Both the position numbers and the translations under genes were made by a program. From NCBI GenBank assembly GCA_018292915.2, contig JACVVK020000090.1:470001-534000 (forward strand): a stretch of 64,000 nucleotides of DNA. Direction: 5' to 3'. This document shows positions 11,316-22,658 of the stretch, piece after piece. Under the pieces are notes generated by a model. The model did no database searches. It saw nothing but the letters and a program-made list of their open reading frames with translations, and was not told the DNA's origin. Position 1 is the first letter of the stretch. Each line of letters starts with the position of its first letter. This stretch comes from Batillaria attramentaria. Its lineage: Eukaryota; Mollusca; Gastropoda; Batillariidae.

Positions 11316-13499
11316 ACGGATGTAATGATGGCTCCTAAACCACCTCGTTGGAGGCCTTTTTACTTTGAGATAAAATGGGAATTCACCTTCTCCAACGGAC
11401 AGAACTCTTACAGCACTCCGAATGGTCAGTTCTGTAGCAGTAGGAACATCCTCAATTTTTAACAAAACTTGCTTTGCAAATTCCAAACAAACTTGCATTC
11501 AAACGTTTGACTCTCAAATACTCCAATGCGTATTTCGTGAAATTTTTGCTCATTTCATGAAATGGCCAGTAAATTTGGCCGTTTCGTGAAATGAGCAATT
11601 TCGCTGCGTATTTCACGAAATGAACAATATCGTGCGTATTTCATGAAATGGGCAGTTTCACAAATTACACGTAACATATACATGCAGTGATGTTGCCAGG
11701 ATTTTTTTTCTTCGGCGATTCAGCCGAAACAGCCATGAAAGTTTCGGCTTTTTACAGAAAGTTTCGGCTCTCTCTGCCGAAGCAGTTTCACAAGTTTTTC
11801 GACAAGATTCTCTACTGTTACGTTCTCCCTCCACCTCCATGAATTAAAGATGTTCTGTAGGAATCTCGCAGAAACGGACATAATCGAGCCGATTCACTCG
11901 TGAAAACTTCGGCTCGGCCAGCCAACATGACAGACAGATTATCGGCTTTTAAAAAAAATTCGGCTTTTAGCCGAGATCCGACTCCAAAAGACATCCCTGT
12001 ACATGTATGTCAGTTTTGTATTTCCATGGTATGTTTGTCCCTCCGGTCTTCATCCGATACCCTGATATTCAGAATCCCACGCACTAAACTTTCTTCTGTT
12101 GGCTCTCGAGCCTTCTCCTACGCTGGTCCAAAAGCCTGGAATTCTCTCTTTCTTTCGCTCCGCCAGTCAACCTCCCTCGAAACCTTCAAAACAAATCTAA
12201 AAACCTACCTGTTTTCATCTCAAAGCTCCGTCTAACCTCCCTCCGTCTTTCTCCATCTCCTTATTAAGCACCATACATGCAGTTGCCCTGGCCCTGAACC
12301 TTCACGTCTATCTGTCTCTTTACCTGTACTCTAAGCGCTTCGAACTACCTTCCATGTAGATTAAGCGCTATATAAATAAAATTATTATTATTTTTGTTTT
12401 GTATATACATGTGTTTTTATTCAGAGGCGCAAAGCAAATTCTTCTTAATTGTAACTAAGAAGCGAATAAATCTATCTTATCTTATCTTATTTAAGGTATC
12501 TGGACTGGTCATAGACATGTGTGTTCCAATATTACCAAGAGTACTTTGAACACTATCCAGTCCGCAAGCCATCAGAGATTTCTTTACCTGTGCCAAGCGC
12601 TGGTAGAGCCATGGACTGGACTCCTTTCTCTTCAGCAGCCAGCAAACACAGCTTGATCCCTGCATTCAGATTCCCTTGAGCGAAGATTTGGGCATCAATG
12701 TGCACAATGAATTTGCACTTTATGTTACAGGCCGGTGTCACAGCAACCCCAAAGCTCTTGATATCTCCAACTGTACCACAAGCATACATAACCGGCCTCT
12801 TATAACAATAACTGAATATTGTGTAGGCACTTTACCCAATTTCTTTAACTGGCTCAAAGCGACGCAAGCATAACCCAACACGCACGCTTACGTGAACCAC
12901 ACGCATTTTCTCCCACACACTGCACATGAACACATTGCAATCACGTGGTGCAAAGGGTCAGCTCGGCAATTTAAGTTTCGGAATTAAGAGTTGCATTTAT
13001 TGTTAATTTCTTTTGGACTGAACGTTTCCAAAGCAGAGGGGGAGGAAGCCGGAGTACCCGGAGAGAACCCCCGACGATCGGCCCGAATGAACAGTGTCAC
13101 ATACAAGGAAAATTTCTTTGCCCCGAGTGGGACTCGAACCTGACCTCTCTCTCTTTGACAACCGCCGTCTCGCAACATGTCGCACGTATGAGAACTGTGC
13201 TTAGTGCACACGTCTATGTACACCGTTTCCAGTCTCTAGAAATGGATGGGTAGACTGCTTTAGGATTCTAAGACGGGCAACGACAAAAATAGCAACAAAC
13301 TGAGAAAGACGGAAAAAGATAATGCACTTTGGCCACTTAAAAAAATCATATGTATTGTGGTAAATGCACTAAAATAAACGAATTATCTTCAGAGCTGATA
13401 CTGCAAGCTTACAGCTCTGTCATATTATTACCCTTTTCTTTGCAATAATCTTCCAGTGTTCCCCCACACTTTCTTTTCAAAATTTTGGAGACAGCTCCT

Positions 13500-13582
<83 letters not shown>

Positions 13583-13770
13583 GCAGAAGCTTGAAATACC
13601 ATACAAATGAACACTGCAGTTTTCCAGTAGGTTTCATACGGGTCATATGGGTGTAGATTTCCTTGCAAGATAAACCACTATACTAATGAAAATGAAGTGA
13701 TTATCTCAATCATTAAGAACATTAACGATACTATGAGTAATTAGCAGACCTCACCGTTTCGAATTGTTTG

Positions 13771-13844
<74 letters not shown>

Positions 13845-16412
13845 CGGCTGAGATCAAGTTGATCATTTGAGCTGTTTACAATTGCATCCACAGTTTCCTC
13901 AGTGATATCTCCTTCTTTGATGACAAGAGTCAAGCCACCAACATCGAATTTTGCTCCTGTAGATTATGATGTAAAGACGATTAGTCACAGTACATCAGTA
14001 TGATCAAAATAAACTTGTAATTGTATGGAAAGTGCTTATCAGTGCGTTAGCATGGTATATAATCCACACACAGAATACTACGTAGCTTAATACGGATACG
14101 ATTACATAGCAATACAGTACATGTAACCTGAAAGTTTTACTCAAAGAACGAAAGGTAAGTACAACAACCAGCCGTGCGAGCAAATGGCAATGCTAGGCGA
14201 GAAAGAAGAGCTGTGATATCACACTCGGACGTGCAGGGTTCCTACTAAATGGGCGTGATTATAGCTGCAAATAATGGCCACTGATGTAGTATTTTGGGAA
14301 CAGTACACATAACACACGACCAACAATCTACTTTCAATGTATTTTACATCACACTCACTCATAATTATGAGTCTTTAGATTGACCGAGATTTATGGAACA
14401 GGATTAAGTGTGAGGTTTAAGACTAAGGTAAGACCCACTGAAGATGAATGTTAGCAGGGTTGTGCTTAGTTCGTACACTACGAACTTCATAGACTTGAGT
14501 TTGTAGTACACTATCGGGAAAACACGGTTGAAAATTTTCTGTCCCTGGCGCATTCAAGATGGTGCTGGAGGGAGCAACAAAGCAAAACTGAAACGAAGAA
14601 GAACTTGAAAAGGCATATATCTTACTGTTGAAAAGTTGTTTAATCGGACTAGGCTTTACGTTATCATCTATTGCGGGGGAAGATATTTGAGAAACATTGT
14701 CCCGAAAGCGTTCCGCCACATGCACATTGAAACAGATTTTACCAATGACAAACTGAGACACAGAACTGCAAATGAACATCTTTTTATCAATATCCCCACG
14801 TGATTTCAGTACATCAAGAGGCTGCAGTTAATAACTCTGCCAAAAAAAATATGTTGACAAAGCAGACAAGGTAACGTCTTTTACGAAACCCACCACTTCC
14901 AGATGGCTGTGCGACTTGATGGGCCACTGTAGACGGGATTAACTGACCTCCTTCCGTCTGTTTCTTTATTGTGTGGAAAACCTATTGGCCAACAAGAAAA
15001 GCAAAAAAGATAACAAAGGAGAAATCTTGCGTTCACCAAACGTATCCTGTTACCTCGCCATACGTCACGAGAGATTAGTAAAATTCAAAGAAGTTTCAAA
15101 ATAATTTTCTGATTTTGCATTTTCTGATATTTTCTTTACGTAATCATTCGTAAATGAAATAAAAAGGTTAAATAGGATAACTGATACGTGTTATTTCAAT
15201 ATCATACAGTTTTGGATGCAACAGCATCTTTGCAAAGAACAACTTCATAAAGATCTAAACAAATTGTTTAATTAAACATTATAAAATTACAGTAAAATCA
15301 TATTATGACATTAATTACGATTTTTTCCTTTATTTTGGTATTGAATAAACTTAAGAGAGACCACATGAAACATTTACAAAAGTTGCCATTGAATGAGGTC
15401 ACCCAAACAAATGATATTTCAAGAGCAAAAATATCTGTGTGTAAACACCCACAAAAGAGGATCGGGTCATCTTAAACTGAGTAAAAGTATAGGCGCGAGA
15501 AAAAACCCATAATGTACAGCAATTGATTGTTCCACACAGAGAGCGACCATACATATATATGCACTGGACTTTCCCTCCTACAATCAGTTTCCTGTGTAAC
15601 TGTTTCACCTCTGATACTCGCTAGAGCAGAATTATCAAAATACCCACTGACATAGTTATTGTGTACATTGTATTCTGCTTTGATGAGAAAAAAATGCATG
15701 TACCGCGAGGGCTTGCTTGTCTGCATGATACACGACAATGCGTGCCTCCCTCAGGGTTGTAGAAGGCGTGCTTAGCTCAAACTGCTTGATAGCATCGAGC
15801 ATAGTTTTCGCCACAACGTCTGTTGGATAGCCCAGGACGCCGGTGCCGAGCACAGGAAAGGCTATTGAGCCGTACTGACGGTTGCTGGCTTCAGTCAGAC
15901 ATTTTGTGATCACCTGTCGTAGTTGCTGTAAAACATTGCCATTCATTCATGCCTTTCTCAACCGCACGGCGGATCTCAAAGACCAGTTACACAGAACATT
16001 TGAAATGCATACTTATGAGTCAGGAATCTTGGCGGGTGAAGGGAGGGTGGGGTGGGTGTTTGGGGGTTTAACGTCCTTTTCCACAACATAGGGTGATATC
16101 AAAGACGGGGCAACGATGAAAAAGCCAGCACAAATATTTGGCCCCAGCCGGGATCGAACTCACGACCCGAGCATTAGAAGTCCAACGCTCTACCATTCGA
16201 CCATCTCGGCTCCCCGGCGGGTGAAGGGAAAGGAGGTGGAAAAAAGCAAGGGGCGGGGAGGTGTTGTGAATGATCTGCCCCTTCTGCACAATCTCAAGAC
16301 ACACACTGACGTTACCTTAATGTCTTTCATCTTGAAATCACCCCTTTTTCGATCCATAAAACGGCAGTGCAGTGCTTCGGGAGAGTGACTAGACTGCCCG
16401 AATTAACATCAG

Positions 16413-16487
<75 letters not shown>

Positions 16488-19364
16488 TCGTAGGCATGAC
16501 ATGCATTTGTGGCAATTATTTCAAACAATCGCATTCTATGGAACCTTTCCTAATTCGCTTCGTGTAATGCAGTACGTCTTCTGAAGCTGAAATGTAAGAC
16601 AACCTGCACAGCAACATCTCGGTTCTTCCAGTTGCACAAAGACAGATGAAACACCTCCTTGCAGACAAGCCCATGGCCACTGGTACATGCGATGTCTCCA
16701 TGATTGACGCCAGATGGATATCGTCTTCTGCACTCGTCTTGCAGACGTGAACCCCCAACCTTCAGGATGGAAGAGGACACCCCCCCGTTGTTCAGATCAA
16801 GGCCACTGGATGTAGAGTTAACAATTACGTCTGCCTGAAAGTATAATAGTAATTACGATTCGGATGACCTGCCACAATGTATACACAGATTCTCAAACTC
16901 ATGCATTAGTTTTCTGGTTTAAGAGCTCCTCATATTCTAATACAAGAGGGCTTTTTGCCCTTGACAAGAAAGAACATAATTATAAATGAAAAGATAACAG
17001 AGATGCTGAGTAGCTAATGCCAACATTCTGCTCAGATGATCATAATAAAAAAAAAACGCAGGCCCTAACTTGTTGTTTGGCAATCTCTCCTTCAATAATG
17101 GAGATATTGATGACACAGATACTGGCTGCAGATACTCCTTGGACACTGGTTCCAGTGCCCACCGTACACTGGACAGATCCAAAGGCTTGTCCTCCGGCTG
17201 GTGTAACCACCTGAAGAAAAAACAAACACCAAAAAAGTTTTCATCATATTCCCTTATCCGCTGAGACCGAAATGTTTATGCCAACAGGCAACAAATTGTA
17301 AATCTGGAGTGGCTTTTTGCTATTGCAAGGTATCTCAAGGCCTCAGAATCCGTAGCGGATGTCTGAACCAATGGACCTAATGCCCTGTCCAGTTGGCAGC
17401 GAATTCCACAACTGTAACCCCAGAAACTGACAAAGTAGTTTTGAACAAGTCAATATTCTAGGACAAGGCAAACAGACAGACAGACAGAGAGAGAGAGTAC
17501 CTGCATTCCCGCAGGTTCCGGCACCAGAGCAAGAACACACTGCTCACAGCTTCCCATCAGATCGAGGTCTGCTTCACATTTGCCTGGGGTCAGGAACGCT
17601 ACTGTTTCGGGGTCAGCGAATGTCTGAACATGGACAGTGATTTCTTTTTCTAGCTGTTGCAGCCTTTGTTTCACTTGCTGTAACCCCACACTTGTACCGC
17701 TGGCACGAAGTGCTGAACGATCCTCCTTAACCGAAAGATCCACACAGTAGGCTTGGAGATCATTTGTAATCAGTTGCAGTTTGTTTTGCCAAAATGTTGC
17801 GACAAATCTCTGGCGGCTAGGACTGTAGCACAGCACCTCGGAGTAGATGGTGTTTTCCTGAATAAAGTTTTGAACCTTCTTCCCAACCTCATGCACAATG
17901 TCATTAGTGCCCGTTATGCAGACCTGCTGGCCGTTCTGGGAAGGAACAATCATAAGCTTCCCCTCATGGTGCTCTACCAGCCCCTCAACAAAACCCAAAT
18001 ATTCACGAGAATCAAGCAGTTTTGCAGACTCCGGCTTCAGTTCAAAGCTAAGCTGTACAACTGACTCCCGGATGTTGCTGACAGCTTTGGTAACATGTTC
18101 TCTTAAACCGTAAACAGTGACATCCTTACCAACCTCCCACACGGCGGCCATTTGTTCAGATTTGAATTTCTCAGTAATTATTTCCCGTGTCTCAGCCGTT
18201 TCCAACAGACGTTTCTGATTCTTTGACATGTCAGTTATCTTTTCAGTCTGCAAGGTGTTCAGCAGATCGTTCATCTCTTCGACGGCTTTCTCCACATCGT
18301 GTTCCATGCCGTGGAAAGTGATCTCCCCTTCCTCCGTCTTGATGTATACACTAAGACTTTTGTAGCGTTTTGCCACCCCAGTGGGAAATGAGATGGCTTC
18401 CAGGAGCTGGAGCTGATATCTCTCTAGTTTGTCGTTTGTACTTGTTACCTTCCTTTTCTTGCGTTCAAATTCTTCCTCAATGGACCGTACTCTACTCTTG
18501 ATCTGGTCAAACGCAACCTTAGCTGAATCCTGTTTTCCAACAACCACAATTGCGTACTCGTCACCAAGAGGAATCGTCATCACCTCGTCTGGTTTGGAGA
18601 TTACAGATTCTGCGACTGACTCCGACACATCAGTCCAAATATGCTGCATTATGTCTATCCGATGAACATTTATCAAAAGCAAGAAGCTTTGTATTGTTCG
18701 CCGCGTATCACTGGCCCATCTTCTGGCTCGCAAGCGTTGTTCGGGAACTTCCATTTTCAGAGTGCACTCAAGAGTCACGGTATCGCCACTGAACATCGGA
18801 ACAGCATTTTTCTCCTCCAAGAGTTTAAGCAAATCTGTTCTCTCTGTTAGTGAAAACCGAATAAATTCGAGTTTAAACTTGTCCATGTCCTTCAGAACAA
18901 TAGGCTCGGGAAGAGTAAGGGACGGTGAGTCTCCGCTACCAGCCCTGGCACTACCAGAGATCCGGAGATACTCAGTGTATCGCTTCACCCGTACCGTTTG
19001 GCCCTCAATCGTGTGCGACTTGGTCAGGACTCGACAAAGGTCTGTGAAAACCAGAATAACTATACATCACATGCTAGAGATTTGACGTACTTTCACAAAG
19101 CGCTTCCAAAAAGAATTTAACTATGACACAAAAATTTACTTCGAAACCTCTAGAAACGTCTCGGAACTGAAAGGGATGTATTTTTGTTCAGTTGGGGACA
19201 TAATGGTGAGTTTCTGAGTACTCGTAATTCTCTTTGAACTTGCGATTGTTTGTTTTCTTAGGCGTGCATTTGCAAAACACCCGACAAAGACTCCCAAAAC
19301 TGTTTGGTGGATATTGGAACTTAGGAGGAAGAAACCCTCTTGGAAAATAGTGTTGCTCGAATTT

Positions 19365-19395
<31 letters not shown>

Positions 19396-19689
19396 TTATT
19401 ATTATTATTTTTTATTATTATTTTTTTTTTGGGGGGGGGAGGGGAGTCTGGCGGAACACTGCCCACATTTTTGCAATTATTGTTGCTCATGGTGTCCCCC
19501 CCTCCCCCCTTCCCCCGAGCTTGTTTCCCCCAAGAGAACACGTCGCCAAATACTGTTTTTGAATTTCGCTGGGGAGAAGAAAGTACAAAAATCCAGATAG
19601 AAATCGAGAGACGACAGGAAAACTCGATATAATCACATATCACAGTTCGGCCTGCCGGCTCGGGCACACGCTTTAAAAGTTCACTTGGA

Positions 19690-19759
<70 letters not shown>

Positions 19760-21469
19760 GTTTACCTTCATTCTTTTCAAAGTAGACGAAGCCTGTATGT
19801 AGATTTCCAGAGTCCGAAATGACCACTTCCCTTACAGGACCTCCACCGCTTCTGCGTCTGTTCGCAAAGTAATACTTTACAGAGTCATCAATGGTGCTGG
19901 GTTTTAGCCCTTTGACAACCAGGCAGTTGGAGACGGATTCAGTGAGTACGCTGCTTTCCTCTTCCATTTTGGGAGACACTTCCGACGTCTGCACAGAGTC
20001 TGAGAGAGGAATACATGTCAAAGAATCAATTGTTTTCGTATATCATCAGTCTTACACGCGTATATAACAAAAAGGGGATGGTGTAGGGTAGGTGGGGAAA
20101 AAATTACCGCTAGGTGATGCTCGTATGAGTTCTTCGATTGAAGTGCCACACAAATGAAAATATGATAATTGCTTTACTGGAAGTCGTATGAATAAATAAA
20201 TGCATATCATACAAGGATAAAAAGGTCAACTCAGAAACGTTTCGTGACAGATAAGACATAAGACATAAGATATAAGACATAAGACATAAGACATAAGACA
20301 TAAGATATTTTATTGGATCCCATGAAAGGGAAATTACAATGCCTGCTCCTCCTTTTATTAAGAATAAATTATTATGTTCCCACAAACACCTGGACGGGGA
20401 GGGGGAAGGGGGGAGGTGGGTGGTCGTGGAAACCAAGTGTAACTTCGATATGATGTTGTTGAGCTATATTCCATAAACCTTTCGCTCGTATGCGTGTACT
20501 TTTTTTCCGAATAATTATGTCATGTGAGTAACTAGGCTTAGGCCCTACAGACTGTCATGATAATGTGACCAGAACCATACGGCGCGGATGCCCCTTCCTA
20601 TGTAATGGTGAAAAAGTGGTCTGCGGAATTCAGTAGAGGCAGAGACAGCATTTATGGTGACCCTCGTGCTGGAAGACCGGCAACAGGCACTAGCGACGAA
20701 ACGGTTGCCAGAGACCGTAGACCTGTGGCGGCTGATTGACGGCTGTCGCTCACATACAAGCGTTCTGACCCAAAATCTGGCAATGAGGAAGGTATCAGCG
20801 AAATGGGTGCCAAAGCTTCTGACAGACGTCGAAAAACGCAGCAGGTTCAACATGTCTTTTGAAAATCCGCGCAGAATCGAAGCAGATGCCGATGACTTTG
20901 TGAAGACATTTGTAACCATGGACGAATCCTTGGTTCACCATTTTACGCCTGCGGCAAAACATCAGTTCTTGCAGTGGAATCACGTTGGCTCGCCTCCTCT
21001 AAAGAACGCCAAGGTCGACATGTCTGATCGGAAAGTGATGGTGTCGGTTTTCTTGAATACAGATGGAATTTGCCGGTGGATTTCCTTGAAAAGGGTCGCA
21101 CAGTATATAGGGCATACTGTTCAACCTTGCTTCGGGCAGCTACGCCGTTGAAAATGGATAAAGGCTTTCATGGAACGCTGTTCCATCAGGAAAACGCACC
21201 TGTCCACAGATCAGCTGTTGCCATAGAAACAGTTCAAAACCCCGGCTTCGAACTTGTTCATCGCCCACCTAGCAACCATCTGACTTTCACCCTTTTTTAA
21301 AAAAAAACTGAAGAAACATCTCGCCGAAAGAAGTGTGTGCAGGTGATGGGCGACTATGTTGAAAAATAAATGATGAAAACTTTCCTGCACTGTCATCTTC
21401 ATGAAGTACATTTAAAAACAAAGATGTTTGCGTGTATGTGTGTAGTTTGTAGGCCAACAACTTTCCTAA

Positions 21470-21503
<34 letters not shown>

Positions 21504-22076
21504 TGCTGTCAAAGTTGCGATTCATAACAGATGCTGACACGCGTAAGGTATTCTACAATGCCCATATCAAGTTCCACATAGACTATGTGTCAACAGTGTG
21601 GGATGGTTCGAGTGAAGTTCATTTGAAGAGGCTGAATTCTTTACACAGGAGAGCTGCAAAATTAATATTACCACTACCAACCTTCTCAACAGATCAAAAA
21701 CTTAAAGTGTTAGAAATTCTTCCCCTACAGTGCCACTTTCAGTTTAACAAAGGAATGTTTATGTACAAACTCCGCAAAAAGTTAGTTCCGGAATATCTTG
21801 CATGTACTCTCTCAGAATCCACATCCATAGACTCTAGGTTAGGACTAACTTTTAAAATCCCCCGTCCCCGCATTGACATGTATAAAAGTAGTTTCGCATT
21901 TTCCGGAACTTCATTGTGGAATTCACTTCCTGTCCATGTTAGGCACAGCCGGTCAGCCTCATCGTTTAAAAGCAGCCTCTTCAAATATCTATTAGCCAAC
22001 AAATAACAAACAATCATAAAAATAGGTACCTCACGTTCACATAAATATGGACACACTAGTTCATACATGCGATAAT

Positions 22077-22136
<60 letters not shown>

Positions 22137-22292
22137 AGTGTGTGTGTGTTTGAAGTTTCTTGTTCCAATTTTACGTATGTTCGATCATTTGGCTTTTTTT
22201 GTTTAGTTGTTTGTTCTTAAAAACGGCAAGTTTGAAAATTGGTTGCAAGACCAAAACTTCCACCGTTTTCAAATAAAGTTGTTTCAATTTCA

Positions 22293-22332
<40 letters not shown>

Positions 22333-22585
22333 GGACAGCTTGGCTGAACTATAGGAAGATGAATATGCGATATACATACCGCCTAAATGTTGGCAATCTG
22401 CTCTTTCCTCTGTGTCCTTAGTTTTCTTCACCTCGCCACCAGCCTTGCCTGTGTCTTCAGTCGGCGTTTGCTTTGGAACTTCAAGTGTGACTTGTAGGTC
22501 ACGACCTCCAACCCTGTGTTGCCTTTTGCAAACATCTTCGGCAGCTGTGTGGTACCCAATACGGGTAAAATAAAGAAATGTTCGT

Positions 22586-22658
<73 letters not shown>

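Noticed and set aside
11166..11498. Minus-strand frame with ELTIRSAVRVLS near an AG and a GT
   Set aside because: Would interrupt the glycine loop of macrodomain 2, which is continuous between 12588 and 10510.
14423..14779. Minus-strand frame of 118 codons inside a PARP14-like intron
   Set aside because: No similarity to PARP14 linkers, and flanking exons already join in phase without it. An alternative exon cannot be excluded.
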